Origin: Cricetomys ansorgei
Taxonomy: Eukaryota > Chordata > Mammalia > Rodentia > Nesomyidae
DNA length: 64,000 nt
Assembly: GCA_026225945.1 (NCBI GenBank)
Contig: JAMJFZ010001131.1
Span: forward strand, 26,254,001 to 26,318,000
Direction: 5' to 3'
Shown: positions 47,501-51,000 of the stretch, in pieces
Numbering within the stretch: position 1 is the first letter of the stretch
Layout: each line of letters starts with the position of its first letter
Program-made: the position numbers and the translations under genes
The notes under the pieces: generated by a model
Told to the model about the DNA's origin: nothing
Databases searched by the model: none
The model's input: only the letters and a program-made list of their open reading frames with translations

Positions 47501-48505
47501 ACAGGAATAGGTGAGAACAACTGGCTCTAGGAGGTGTCTAAATAATTCCATCCATGTTCGACACACAAGTGCACACCTGATAGGGTTGACGTTGTTGAGA
47601 GAAGTGTCCTCCCTCTGGCAGAACTTCTGGGGCTGACCTGTTATATGTGGCCTCGACCATTTTGCTCTTAAGTCCAGCCGTTTTTAATACTGAAAATAGC
47701 ATGGAGCACATGGAAAGAGATCAGACTTTAGAAGTTTGTCCACTTTAAGTAAAGACTGTAAGTAGAGAAGGGCTGGTGGCATAACTCAGAGGGAAGTGCG
47801 AACCTAACAAGTATAAGGCCTTGGGTTCACTGCACAGTGTGTATCTCCCCCACCCCACTCCTACCCCTACCTACCACAAGTCTTCATCTCTCTCCAGTCC
47901 TTACGTTTTGTGATGTCTGGCTTTGTTTAGTTTTCATTTTGTTTTGCAGTGCTGGGGTAGAACCCAGGACTTATGCATGCTAAGCACACTGGATCCTGCG
48001 CCCACCTCCCATCCCCAGCCTTGTGGGTGCTCTTCTGAACTGTTAAGTCCCTTAGCTGGCCAAACGCTGCTTTCACTCAGTTGAGCCAAGCAAAGTACTT
48101 GCTGCCAATGTGTTACTCCTTTGTGTAGCATTTAATTGGCCTGTGATTAAAGGGAATGATGTTAAGAATTTAGGTCTAGCCAGGTGTTGCGGGGCATGCC
48201 TGTCATTACAGGGCTTGGGAGGGAGAGGCAAGAGAATCAGAATTCAAGGTCATCCTTGGCTGTGTATCCAGTTTGAACCAGCCTGGGCTATGTAAGACTG
48301 TCTCAAAAAACAAACAACAAAGTCTTATTTCTAATTTAGCATCTAATTTTAGATATCTTTGTGTAATTTTATAAACTAACCTTGTTGTGTTGGTTCTGCA
48401 GTGTCTCATACAGGAGCGTCTATGTCATCTGCTTCATCAGACACTGGAATGAGCCCCTCTTCGTCATCTCCTCCCCAAAACGTACTTGCTGTAGAGTGCA
48501 GGTGA
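2860..48505 (+). CDS. Arid4a: Arid4a (AT-rich interaction domain 4A, RBP1), 3' 19 coding exons; 5' end outside window
   Basis: ARID4A is a nuclear corepressor subunit of SIN3-HDAC complexes that binds the RB pocket and methylated histone tails. Joined exons: 2860-2939, 3024-3118, 3672-3804, 7754-7833, 8647-8723, 9886-10052, 22408-22480, 23334-23428, 23573-23670, 24291-24522, 29140-29390, 31640-31837, 34640-34724, 35370-35511, 38567-39697, 39876-39980, 41966-42172, 43201-43347, 48402-48505. They total 3500 nt, open throughout, and end at TGA 48503-48505. Counting back from a 1257-residue human protein, the window starts in codon 92. Seen in order: end of the N-terminal Tudor region, RBB1NT/PWWP-like segment (about 170-260), ARID (about 309-401), acidic linker, Tudor-knot/chromobarrel (about 570-640), LVCHE at 957-961, basic stretches and a C-terminal coiled coil. 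The C-terminal ECR matches the human end as I recall it. The paralogue ARID4B lacks this exact sequence, so the assignment is secure. The first four or so coding exons, promoter and start codon are not in the window. Confidence 0.98.
3024..3118 (+). CDS. Arid4a: Arid4a coding exon (2), residues ~119-150
   Basis: Acceptor CTTCTGCAG and donor GT|GTGAGT. It reads [16 protein letters not shown] then a basic [10 protein letters not shown] segment. Only 84 nt of intron separate it from the exon before. The donor was placed at the first of two GT pairs because that choice joins in frame to VTEDEKEEE in the next exon. Confidence 0.97.
3291..3455 (+). mobile_element. B1 SINE with A-rich tail
   Basis: CCAGGCAGTGGTGGCACACG … GGATCTCTGTGAGTTCAAGG … CTACAACAGAGAAACCCTG. 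It lies in the 553-bp intron between the exons ending at 3118 and starting at 3672. Confidence 0.95.
3672..3804 (+). CDS. Arid4a: Arid4a coding exon (3), residues ~150-194
   Basis: Acceptor GACTCTTAG (short pyrimidine tract) and donor TTG|GTAAGT. It encodes an acidic run ([16 protein letters not shown]) followed by [15 protein letters not shown] and RTEWYPAL, the start of the RBB1NT/PWWP-like domain. Confidence 0.97.
4795..5000 (-). mobile_element. B4 SINE (ID-B1 composite)
   Basis: A B1-like reverse part (TTTTGAGACAGGGTTTTACA) is fused to a reverse ID-like part (GAACCCAGGGCTTCGTGCATG … CAAGCACTCTACCAACTGAGC). That fusion defines B4. Confidence 0.75.
5506..5653 (+). mobile_element. B1 SINE
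   Basis: CCCAGTGTGGTGGCCCGTGCC … GGCAAGCAGATGTCCGAG … CTTATCTAAAAATAAATAAAT with a poly-A tail. Confidence 0.8.
6107..6425 (+). mobile_element. B2 SINE followed by B1 SINE
   Basis: 6107-6265: GAGTGATGCTTCAGTGATTA … GCATTGCTCTTGCAGAGGACC (B2). 6270-6420: CACCTGACTTTAATTCCAGC … GGCAGATCTCTGTGAGTTTG (B1). Both are in the forward direction. Confidence 0.8.
6725..6890 (+). mobile_element. B3 SINE
   Basis: CCATAGGTAAAGGTGCTCATGCC … GTTGCCCTCTGACCTCACAG … CACACATGTGTGCCC. Confidence 0.75.
7375..7570 (+). mobile_element. B3 SINE
   Basis: GGGCCTGGAGAGATGGCTCAG … GGTGCTTGCCACTGACTCTG … TGACCTCTACATGAACGCC. Confidence 0.85.
7754..7833 (+). CDS. Arid4a: Arid4a coding exon (4), residues ~195-221
   Basis: Acceptor TTGTATTTCAG and donor AAATT|GTGAGT. 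It reads [19 protein letters not shown] then RSFIDSK, the core of the RBB1NT domain. It ends after two bases of a Phe codon completed by the next exon. Confidence 0.97.
8647..8723 (+). CDS. Arid4a: Arid4a coding exon (5), residues ~221-247
   Basis: Acceptor CTCCTTAG and donor CCAG|GTAAAA. It reads [20 protein letters not shown] then LCADP. A (TG)n tract and a 92-bp tandem duplication begin about 30 bases downstream of the donor. Confidence 0.97.
8751..8950. repeat. (TG)n tract with 92-bp tandem duplication
   Basis: A (TG)n/TATG tract begins at 8751. The 47-base block starting TGTATTAGTCACGATGTGAC occurs at 8811-8857 and again, identically, at 8903-8949. The period is 92 bases. Confidence 0.95.
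9255..9705. mobile_element. SINE cluster: B1 (minus), B2 (plus), B1 (plus)
   Basis: 9255-9372 is a diverged B1 reverse copy. 9393-9565 is a B2 (GAGGCTGGAGAGATGGCTCAG). 9590-9705 is a B1 3' part (GGAGGTGGAGGCGGGAGG … GAGACCCTGTCTCAC). They fill the intron before the exon at 9886. Confidence 0.75.
9886..10052 (+). CDS. Arid4a: Arid4a coding exon (6), residues ~247-302
   Basis: Acceptor CTTCTTTCAG and donor CTG|GTAGGT. It encodes [20 protein letters not shown], then [14 protein letters not shown] (a likely casein-kinase-type acidic serine cluster) and a Glu/Lys-rich tail that leads to the ARID domain. The frame stays open on both intron sides (9774-10139), so the exon limits rest on splice sites and protein identity, not on stops. 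Confidence 0.96.
10053..13090 (+). other. Arid4a: Repeat-poor first 3 kb of the 12.4-kb Arid4a intron
   Basis: AT-rich sequence with no B1/B2/B3/B4 copy that I can see. 10320-10420 looks like a MIR fragment (GAGATTTGAACCCAGGTC). A (TG)n(TA)n tract is at 12567-12607. No exon is recognised. Confidence 0.65.
12567..12607. repeat. (TG)n(TA)n microsatellite
   Basis: About ten TG units pass straight into about ten TA units. Confidence 0.95.
13105..13248 (-). mobile_element. B1 SINE, young
   Basis: TTTGAGACAGGGTTTCTCTG, TTGTAACTCTGGCTGTCCTGG, GATTAAAGGCGTGTGCCACC. Few differences from consensus; it carries the TTGTAAC variant shared by other copies here. Confidence 0.95.
13933..14150 (+). mobile_element. 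B2 SINE
   Basis: GGGCTGGAGAGATGGCTTGG … GGTTCTCGGTACCTACATGG … CACACATACACATAAAAATAAG. Confidence 0.85.
14275..14462 (-). mobile_element. B2 SINE
   Basis: ATGCCTATGGAGGCCAGAAT … GAACAACCAGTGCTCTTAACC … GAGGAGCCATCTTCTAGG. It is inverted relative to the B2 at 13933-14150. Confidence 0.8.
14478..14521. repeat. (TG)n microsatellite
   Basis: About 21 TG units following the minus-strand B2. Confidence 0.95.
14587..14765 (+). mobile_element. B1 SINE with A-rich tail
   Basis: GGCCAGGCAGTAGAGGTGCAC … GGTAGATCTCTGAGTTCAAGG … CACAGAGAAACACTGTCTCAA then an AAAC-rich tail. Confidence 0.9.
15340..16310 (+). mobile_element. Ancient L2-type LINE remnant, interrupted by URR1
   Basis: Two flanks look like one old element. 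One holds CTCAGATGTCTCTCAGCTGC, CACCACACCCAGTTGCCTAAGCC and AGTCCAGGCGATCATTGTC; the other holds CCTCCAGTCTCTTCTCTGCAC. The pattern matches L2-type sequence common in mammals as I recall it. The URR1 element sits between the two parts. 14800-15340 shows nothing certain. Confidence 0.5.
15926..16158. mobile_element. URR1-like hAT-Charlie non-autonomous DNA transposon
   Basis: Terminal inverted repeats: CTGTGGTTCTCAACCT at the left end, and AGGTTGAGAACCACTG at the right end, 15 of 16 bases matching as inverse. The body (CTCATGTTGTGGTGACCCCC, GCTACTTCATAATTATAATT, GGTCTTAGGTGACCCC) fits rodent URR1. No clear 8-bp target duplication remains. Confidence 0.85.
16535..16862 (-). mobile_element. B3 SINE, (TTTG)n, then B1 SINE
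   Basis: 16535-16690 is reverse B3 (GACGACTTGTGGAAGTTGG … ACCAGCTGAGCCATCTCAGC). 16695-16736 is TTTA/TTTG repeats. 16737-16862 is a diverged reverse B1 (CTTCACCTCCCAAGTGCTGGG). Confidence 0.7.
16863..18600 (+). other. Arid4a: Arid4a intron segment with sparse repeats
   Basis: Holds a CT-rich (CCTTCCCTCT)n stretch at 16928-17000, a diverged B1 minus (17006-17125), a B2 minus (17145-17345) and an (AC)n tract (18086-18173). 17350-18080 and 18175-18590 show nothing recognisable. Confidence 0.6.
18086..18173. repeat. Interrupted (AC)n microsatellite
   Basis: AC units with regular ATAC and GCAC interruptions over about 85 bases. Confidence 0.95.
18609..19022. mobile_element. B1 (minus), B1 fragment and B1-like (plus)
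   Basis: 18609-18735 reverse B1 (AAGACAGGGTTTCTCTGTCC). 18795-18850 is a forward fragment. 18905-19022 is a forward B1-like copy (CATGCCTGTAATCTCAGCAC … CCGGCCTCAAAAAAAG). Confidence 0.7.
19440..19960 (+). mobile_element. Possible L2-type LINE remnant
   Basis: CT-rich, with segments in the order expected of an L2 3' end, such as GTCTGTACCACTCCTCGGAAGC and TTTTCATCCACAGTGCCC. Strongly diverged. The rest of 19030-20810 shows nothing else I can name. Confidence 0.35.
20812..21535. mobile_element. Sparse SINEs: B1 (minus), B1-like (plus), B3 (minus)
   Basis: 20812-20916 reverse B1 (TTGAGACAGGGTCTCACTATG). 21195-21330 is a diverged forward B1-like copy. 21383-21535 is reverse B3 (GAGGATAACTTGTGGGAATC … GAGCCATCTCGATAGC). 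Confidence 0.65.
21540..22407 (+). other. Arid4a: Arid4a intron end before ARID exons
   Basis: No SINE or exon recognised. Unique-looking sequence with a 12-base A-run at 21902. Confidence 0.6.
22408..22480 (+). CDS. Arid4a: Arid4a coding exon (7), start of ARID domain, residues ~303-327
   Basis: Acceptor TGCCTTTACAG and donor AGAG|GTATGT. It reads [20 protein letters not shown] then MEDR. The segment [17 protein letters not shown] is the first helix of the ARID DNA-binding fold. It follows the largest intron in the window (12.4 kb). Confidence 0.98.
22481..23333 (+). other. Arid4a: Arid4a intron within the ARID-coding region
   Basis: No repeat or exon recognised. The segment 22735-23000 is noticeably richer in CpG (CTCGCTCGAGGCGCTGCTC, CCGTAACCC) than its surroundings. 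Confidence 0.55.
23334..23428 (+). CDS. Arid4a: Arid4a coding exon (8), ARID domain, residues ~327-358
   Basis: Acceptor TTAAAAAAG (poor pyrimidine tract immediately before AG) and donor AGT|GTAAGT. It reads [20 protein letters not shown] then [12 protein letters not shown], the central ARID helices ([18 protein letters not shown]). Confidence 0.98.
23573..23670 (+). CDS. Arid4a: Arid4a coding exon (9), ARID domain, residues ~359-391
   Basis: Acceptor ATTTTCCAG and donor AAA|GTAAGT. It reads [20 protein letters not shown] then [13 protein letters not shown]. This covers the ARID loop and recognition helix ([23 protein letters not shown]). Confidence 0.98.
23703..23845 (+). mobile_element. 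B1 SINE
   Basis: GCCAGGTGGTGGTCGTGCATGC … GGTAGATCTCTCAGTTCGAGG … GGAAACCCTGTATCAAAAAAC, starting 33 bases after the donor at 23670/23671. Confidence 0.95.
24291..24522 (+). CDS. Arid4a: Arid4a coding exon (10), ARID end and acidic linker, residues ~391-468
   Basis: Acceptor GTGTGTTTAG and donor AGG|GTGAGT. It completes the ARID fold ([18 protein letters not shown]). It then reads [17 protein letters not shown] and an acidic tail with VKSEPEEN, a candidate SUMO-acceptor consensus (V-K-S-E), and ends ELKSPR. Confidence 0.97.
24665..24820 (+). mobile_element. B1-like SINE, diverged
   Basis: CTAGGCACAGTGCCTCATGCC … GTCATGAGTTCAACTTGGGC … GAGCCACAGCCCTAAAAAG. Confidence 0.5.
24870..25155 (+). 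mobile_element. L2 LINE 3' remnant
   Basis: CTAAAATGTCACCTTAGGGAAGC followed by CATTGATGAAATCCCCAGGC, TCTAGAATAAAGTACAGCAC and ATTAAATAGTTGAACAAA follows the order of the L2 3' end. Confidence 0.65.
25375..25560 (-). mobile_element. B2 SINE, young
   Basis: GAGTGCTCTCTCTGTATTATGCC, GCCACCATGTGGTTGCTGGG and GCTGAGTCATCTCTCCAGCCC, close to the reverse consensus. Confidence 0.95.
25606..25925 (-). mobile_element. Two B1 SINEs
   Basis: 25606-25715 is a diverged copy. 25772-25925 is a younger copy (CAAGGCAGGGTTTCTCTGC, GTAACTCCGGCTGTCCTGG) whose GCTGGGA box is replaced by TTTTTTT. Confidence 0.85.
26103..26612 (-). mobile_element. Diverged B1-like and B3/B4-like SINEs
   Basis: 26103-26255 resembles reverse B1 (CTACTTTCCAAGTGTTGGGC). 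26290-26612 resembles a B3/B4-type reverse copy (GTGGAGGCCAGAGGACAAAC … GAACTCAGGTCCTTGTGC … CCAGTCCTCTCTCCAG). Confidence 0.55.
26670..27070 (+). mobile_element. Ancient L1M LINE 3' remnant
   Basis: GAATTTACCATCTTACTCATTT, CATTGGCAGTAAGTTCACAC, TTTCACTCATAATAATGTC, GTCCATGTTGAAGCC and ACAAATAATATTCCACCG occur in the same order as in mammalian L1M 3' sequence. Confidence 0.75.
27520..28595 (-). mobile_element. Minus-strand SINE group: B4-like, B2, B3
   Basis: 27520-27815 B3/B4-like (GAACTCAGGTCTGCATGCTTGC). 28035-28220 B2 (CTCTTAACCACCGAGCTATC). 28430-28595 B3 (GGTCACAGAACATTTGTGGG). 27071-27500 and 27820-28030 show nothing recognisable. Confidence 0.65.
28668..28862. mobile_element. Pair of ID-like sequences in opposite directions
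   Basis: 28668-28745 reads forward (TTGGGGAGAGCACTTGGCTA). 28790-28862 reads reverse (GCTGAACCCACGGCTTTGCC … CCACTGAGCTGCACTCCCGGCCC). Confidence 0.6.
29140..29390 (+). CDS. Arid4a: Arid4a coding exon (11), charged linker, residues ~469-552
   Basis: Acceptor CCCTCTACTAG and a weak donor GAGAG|GTACAT. It encodes [20 protein letters not shown], a long Lys/Glu-rich segment with [14 protein letters not shown], and a terminal [14 protein letters not shown] acidic run. Low complexity is expected here; the identity comes from the ordered match to ARID4A. Confidence 0.97.
29391..31639 (+). other. Arid4a: Arid4a intron without recent SINEs
   Basis: No B1/B2/B3/B4/ID copy or exon seen. Contains a G10-11 run at about 30850 and a CTCCTTCTT-rich patch at about 31490-31515. 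Confidence 0.65.
31640..31837 (+). CDS. Arid4a: Arid4a coding exon (12), Tudor-knot/chromobarrel, residues ~552-618
   Basis: Acceptor TTCACTGCAG and donor GTCAG|GTAAGC. After an acidic stretch ([11 protein letters not shown]) it reads [20 protein letters not shown] then [16 protein letters not shown]. This is a chromobarrel with aromatic residues (Y, H-Y-Y-G-W-N) that in ARID4A/MRG15-type domains form the methyl-lysine cage. Confidence 0.98.
32770..32955 (-). mobile_element. MIR SINE remnant
   Basis: GTGACTCAGCTCCCTCATCTCC … AAAGGGCATAGAACGAAGCC … ACAGTAAGTGCTCTGTGC, in the order of the conserved MIR core and tail. The strand label follows the usual MIR convention and may be inverted. Confidence 0.65.
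33000..33650 (+). mobile_element. L2 LINE remnant (best in 33490-33650)
   Basis: CACTGCACACACTAGACTAC, CTGCTCTATCCATTCTCTGC and AGTAGACCCTCGGTAAATGCC follow the L2 3' end. The upstream CT-rich part is less certain. Confidence 0.5.
34282..34428 (-). mobile_element. B1 SINE
   Basis: CTGAGACAAGGTTACTCAGTC … CTGTCCTGGAACTCACTGTAG … GGGGTTAAAGGTGTGTGCTGC. First recent SINE after about 4.9 kb without one. Confidence 0.85.
34560..34596. repeat. (TG)n microsatellite next to a splice acceptor
   Basis: About 18 TG units with one TATG interruption, ending 44 bases before the exon at 34640. Confidence 0.95.
34640..34724 (+). CDS. Arid4a: Arid4a coding exon (13), end of chromobarrel, residues ~618-646
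   Basis: Acceptor TTTCTTTAAG and donor AAG|GTATGT. It reads [18 protein letters not shown], the closing strand and helix of the chromobarrel, then a basic [10 protein letters not shown] nuclear-localisation-like run. A (TG)n tract lies about 45 bases upstream of the acceptor. Confidence 0.98.
34725..35369 (+). other. Arid4a: Arid4a intron, unremarkable
   Basis: 34750-35200 resembles an old L1M part (TTTTAGTGTAGTTTTACATTC … GATCTTCTGCACTGTCAACC). Nothing else is recognised. Confidence 0.4.
35370..35511 (+). CDS. Arid4a: Arid4a coding exon (14), residues ~647-694
   Basis: Acceptor GCTGTTACCAG and a weak donor TCAG|GTACCA. It encodes a Lys/Glu/Arg-rich start, then [15 protein letters not shown], which contains an AT-hook-like RGRPP core, and ends SNSEGKS. 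Reading into the intron would add 24 residues before a stop at 35583. Confidence 0.97.
35512..36480 (+). other. Arid4a: Arid4a intron, no recent repeats
   Basis: No SINE or exon recognised between the weak donor at 35512 and the B1 at 36481. Confidence 0.6.
36481..36640 (+). mobile_element. B1 SINE, young
   Basis: GAGCTGGGCGATAGTGGCAC, GGTAGATCTCTGTGAGTTCG, GGTTACAACAGAGAAACCCTG. Nearly intact, with the ACAACAGAG variant. Confidence 0.97.
36718..36925 (+). mobile_element. B2 SINE
   Basis: GGGACTGAGAAGATGGCTAACC … GCACTTGCTGCTCTTGCAGC … CACTTGTATTCATAAAATAAAA. Confidence 0.85.
36964..37110 (+). mobile_element. B1 SINE
   Basis: GCCAGGTATAGTGGCACAAGCC … GGCAGATCTCTGTGAGTTTA … poly-A. Confidence 0.95.
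37490..38372 (-). mobile_element. Minus-strand SINE cluster before the large exon: B1, B3, B4-like, B1
   Basis: 37490-37572 B1 part (GAGATAGGGTTTCTCTGTG). 37655-37965 B3 (GGAGGTCAGAGGACAACTGG). 38030-38175 B4-like (GAACTCAGGTACTCATGC). 38225-38372 B1 (GTAATAGCCCTGGGTGTCC). The cluster ends 194 bases before the exon at 38567. Confidence 0.75.
38567..39697 (+). CDS. Arid4a: Arid4a large coding exon (15) with RB-binding LVCHE motif, residues ~694-1071
   Basis: Acceptor TGTCTCCTTACAG and donor AAGG|GTAAGA. This single 1131-nt exon encodes about 30% of the protein and is mostly acidic and Ser-rich. Landmarks are [11 protein letters not shown] at the start, [11 protein letters not shown] (basic), [20 protein letters not shown] (basic), and [20 protein letters not shown] with the LxCxE RB-pocket motif LVCHE at 39355-39369. 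It ends [13 protein letters not shown]. The open frame reaches upstream to an ATG at 38488, but that ATG is intronic and is not the gene start. Confidence 0.98.
39876..39980 (+). CDS. Arid4a: Arid4a coding exon (16), residues ~1071-1106
   Basis: Acceptor CTCCGTTTCAG and donor ACAG|GTCAGT. It reads [20 protein letters not shown] then [16 protein letters not shown]. The KRP and KKQKRTPKR clusters look like a bipartite nuclear localisation signal. Confidence 0.97.
40055..40238 (-). mobile_element. B3 SINE
   Basis: GTGTGTGGAGGCCAGAGGGC, CTCTCTTCCCATCTGTATG and CCGTGCCATCTCGCCTGCCC. It starts about 75 bases after the donor at 39980. Confidence 0.8.
40440..40658 (-). mobile_element. B2 SINE
   Basis: GATCCCCTGGAATTGGAGTTG … GCAGAGTGCTCTTAACCACTG … GAGCCATCTTTTCATCC. 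Confidence 0.85.
41036..41740. mobile_element. Diverged B1 piece, unassigned repeat, MaLR-like LTR piece, B1-like piece
   Basis: 41036-41130 is B1-like. 41490-41660 (GTGGGGCATTATCTTGATAA, CACCCACTATGGGCAGCACC) resembles a rodent MaLR (ERVL) LTR. 41660-41735 is a short B1-like/(CAT)n end. 41140-41490 looks repeat-like but I cannot name it. Confidence 0.45.
41966..42172 (+). CDS. Arid4a: Arid4a coding exon (17), residues ~1106-1175
   Basis: Acceptor ATCGTTACAG and donor CTCA|GTAAGA. It reads [20 protein letters not shown], then [19 protein letters not shown] and [13 protein letters not shown]. It is Ser/Pro-rich, with several S-P sites. It leads into the C-terminal coiled coil. Confidence 0.97.
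42385..42545 (+). mobile_element. B1 SINE, young
   Basis: GCTGGGCGGCAGTGGCGCATGCC, GGCGGATCTCTGTGAGTTCG, ATTACAACAGAGAAACTCTG and an A18 tail. It is followed by a second, older B1/B4-like copy (42546-42662). Confidence 0.97.
42836..43024 (-). mobile_element. B2 SINE, young
   Basis: GGAAGAGGGCATCAGATCTTG, GAATTGAACTCAGGACCTC and TACTGAGCCATCTCTCCAGCCC. Confidence 0.95.
43201..43347 (+). CDS. Arid4a: Arid4a coding exon (18), C-terminal coiled coil, residues ~1175-1224
   Basis: Acceptor TCTTTCCTTTTAG and donor GAAG|GTAATG. It reads [20 protein letters not shown], then [19 protein letters not shown] and [10 protein letters not shown]. The heptad-like hydrophobic spacing predicts a coiled coil. 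This C-terminal region belongs to the part of ARID4A linked to SIN3/HDAC recruitment. Confidence 0.98.
43560..43720 (-). mobile_element. L2-like LINE 3' remnant
   Basis: GAGCATGTGTCACGTGCCAG, GGGCAAGATGAATTAGACAC and CTTTGATCTCTAATATC follow the reverse L2 3' order. Confidence 0.45.
44010..44815 (-). mobile_element. Probable MaLR (ERVL) LTR and internal remnant
   Basis: CCTGTATTAGTTTCTTTTGT … CCCAGAGGAGTTCTTTTCTA … AGTTGACCGTTGAGACTAC reads like a reverse rodent MaLR LTR. Following it, GATTCAAAAGTCCCAACCAC and TTCAGAAGTCTAAGACTAG resemble its internal part. No viral open frame survives. The ORF at 44436-44777 (minus) is inside it and shows no known domain. Confidence 0.45.
45017..48322. other. 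Arid4a: Last Arid4a intron: sparse SINEs and unassigned sequence
   Basis: B1 plus 45017-45112; B1 part 45190-45275; B1 plus 46015-46160; B1-like plus 46262-46420; B1 minus 46755-46858; ID-like plus 47768-47835 and minus 47935-48020; B1 plus 48175-48322. 45330-45860 and 46860-47760 look like old, unnamed repeats or unique DNA. The long frames there (for example 45506-45856 minus) have no recognisable domain. Confidence 0.55.
48402..48505 (+). CDS. Arid4a: Arid4a last coding exon (19), residues ~1224-1257, with stop
   Basis: Acceptor GTTGGTTCTGCAG. It reads [18 protein letters not shown], then [16 protein letters not shown] and TGA at 48503-48505, the standard ARID4A C-terminus. It follows a 5.05-kb intron. 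Confidence 0.98.
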
Positions 48506-49425
48506 TGAACGTTTTCTCAGCCTTCCAGCAGTTTGCTGCCATGGACATAAATTCCCAAACCCTGAAACCCAACCACAGAAAGCACTCAGCTGGCTAAGTA
48601 TATCCTGTATGTTCTTCCAGGATTGTATCTATACCCTCCTCTCTTCTTTTTTATCGTTGCAAAAAATAAGCTTATTAATAATTGAAGGGTAGGTGGCCTG
48701 CCATATTGGCCATAATTTTTCCTCTGTATTTTTTTTTCCTTTTTCTTTTGTGATAGAGAAAAAAGGGCACTTAGCAGATTTGAACTTGTATCATAAAGCT
48801 TTCAGGTGTTCTAGAAATCACAGACAAGCGAGTGCACATGCTACACATCAGAATATCATTTGGCTGAATAGTTAATGCTGCACGTTCAGTGAGCTGTGTT
48901 TGAACACCTGGTGAGTGGGGTTATTTTATGTTGTTTTTATTATTGTTGTTGATTTTTTTCTAATTTCAATTTTTGTGGAAGCACTTGCTATGTAGAACTG
49001 CCAAAGTATATGTTTAGCAGTGTGCCCAGGTTTAAAAGTGTAAATGGGACAAAATAAATTGTGAAAGGAAGTATAGTTGACTGAAAACTGCAGTTGTAAT
49101 AAGTCTTCCACTTTTTATAGGACTTTTGAGCACACAATTATGCAAATATTTTAATGTTTATTAATGTTTACAGTGGAATTGTGAATAAGTTTTCAGTGGA
49201 CTATCTTATCCCTTGACAAAACTATTTTGTCTTTTTTCTATGTAATTTCAGAGTTTTTATTTTGTTACAAAAATACAAAAATGAAATATATAACAACAAT
49301 GAAGTTATTTAACAAGATTTCTAAAGCTGAAAATTTTGTGTAAAATAAGGTATTATCTTGCAACTTGTTAAATATATTTATTCAGACATTGGATGGTTGT
49401 ATTTTTATGTATTTTTTAAAATATT

Positions 49426-49431
49426 AATAAA
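49426..49431 (+). promoter_or_regulatory. Arid4a: Candidate polyadenylation signal 1 of Arid4a
   Basis: AATAAA, 921 bases after the stop codon, with a T-rich lead-in (ATTTTTTAAAATATT). This would make a short 3' UTR. Confidence 0.5.
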
Positions 49432-49705
49432 ATTGAAAAAAAGAAAACTCTAGGTTAATTCACTCTTTGGATGGCAATAGTTGTCAGCCGTCCCTTTTGC
49501 AGGAGGCTGCATCGGCAGTCGCACGTGCTGAAGGGAGCCTGGCTCAGCCCTTCCAACAGAGCAGCTGTAAGTGGGCATCTGGATCACTCACGTATGTCCT
49601 TGTTTAGAAACTTTGGCAGTCCTAGTGTTTAAACTGTTCTGAGGATCAAATTTTTGGTTGCCCTTGAGATGCTTTGTCACAGTGTTTATGTTTGCTATAC
49701 TGCCG

Positions 49706-49711
49706 AATAAA
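49706..49711 (+). promoter_or_regulatory. Arid4a: Candidate polyadenylation signal 2 of Arid4a
   Basis: AATAAA within TGCCGAATAAATTT. The following 40 bases contain no strong GT-rich element, so it may be weak. Confidence 0.3.
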
Positions 49712-50180
49712 TTTATCTCCCAAAGTCGAGATGCAACAATCACATAAAGCCACTATGTATGCCTTGTCTGTGAATTGTTCCACAGACTGATAACATTTGT
49801 AAATAATTCTTCCAGAAAATCATGTATTTAAAGCAGTTTGCATATACATTATGTAAAAAAAAAAAAAAAGGTGATTTTTTTTTTAAAACAATTTTTAAAT
49901 TCATGTTTGTACATTAAAAGGGGTTGTTTTGAAGCCTCCTTTTCCATGTTTGCTGTGCTATGGTGTGAGGGCCTGGGTGCCCAGACAGACCCAGAGCCAG
50001 CACAGCACACCGTGATGGCAGAGCGTTACAGAAGTCACTGTTTCTCAGCTTCATTTTGCCACATTGTGAACTTGTGATTCATATTTCTTTCATTTTCTCA
50101 GAGAATTAAAACAAAAAAGTACTCTTGCAATATGAACTTTTCTGTCCTTTCTTTGCAAAGCAGAAATATTTCAATATAAA

Positions 50181-50186
50181 AATAAA
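50181..50186 (+). promoter_or_regulatory. Arid4a: Candidate polyadenylation signal 3 of Arid4a (distal)
   Basis: AATAAA in ATATAAAAATAAAACC, followed within about 50 bases by a T-rich tract (TTTTTTTTTTCC at about 50225). This is a good candidate for the main distal end. Confidence 0.5.
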
Positions 50187-50205
50187 ACCTAGGCTTTACA
50201 TTTTT

Positions 50206-51000
50206 AGTTTTCCTTTTAAGTGATTTTTTTTTTTCCTAAATAGCAGCAACTTATAGTTGGAGAATTAGGTTCTACAAAACTAAGCACTGAAGTACATCCT
50301 TTGATTTGTGAAATACTCCTAATACTTAATTATAAAAGTGAAAAAAGTGTCACTCAAAACTAATTGGAACTAGGAAGCAACTTGACACGCTAGTGATTTC
50401 CTTGAGTAGCAATTTGGCAAATCTGAGATAACTCACTAGCTTGATAACTGTCCCTCGTAGGTGATAGAAGTTTGGTACCAAAGTATTGGGGTGTAGCTAC
50501 AGAAATCAAGATCCCATATTCATTAAATACATACATAGATGCTATCTAAATCATTTTATTAGGAGGCTAGAAAAAAATGTGAAATTGAGTATTGCTTAGG
50601 CATTGCCGTTCAAATGTCGGGCTTATTTTGAGTTTGCCTAAACTTCGAATAGACTATTGCATACTGCCTGTGACAAAAAGTAAAAGTATAAAAATATTAT
50701 ATAAAAAAGAATGTACTATCTGTACAATCAAGGTATTCAAAAATTACATTGCTTTCTGTGTTAGTATTCTTTTGTGTGCTTTTACTCTTTATTATATTTA
50801 TTGAATTTCCAGTCTTTCACTAAGAAAGGAGCACATTTTAAAAGAGTATTAATTATAATATCTATAAAATTGGTTTAAATCTTAGAAATCCGTATGAATT
50901 AATTTGCTTATGGACCTTTCTTATGGGCCCTATAACTTAACATACCTATTAAACAATCAATGCTGTATTTAACATGCAAAATCTATCAGCAGAACTGATT
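50206..51000. other. Arid4a 3' flank, no feature seen
   Basis: AT-rich; no repeat, exon or RNA gene recognised. Confidence 0.5.

Larger units (their letters stand above)
48506..50205 (+). other. Arid4a: Arid4a 3' UTR (outer limit inferred)
   Basis: This is AT-rich non-coding sequence with no recognisable young SINE for about 1.7 kb after the stop, as expected of a conserved 3' UTR. AATAAA hexamers at 49426-49431, 49706-49711 and 50181-50186 are candidate ends. A poly-A run follows the stop of the 'TATGTAAAAA' stretch at about 49855 and is probably genomic. The true end needs 3'-end reads. Confidence 0.6.
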
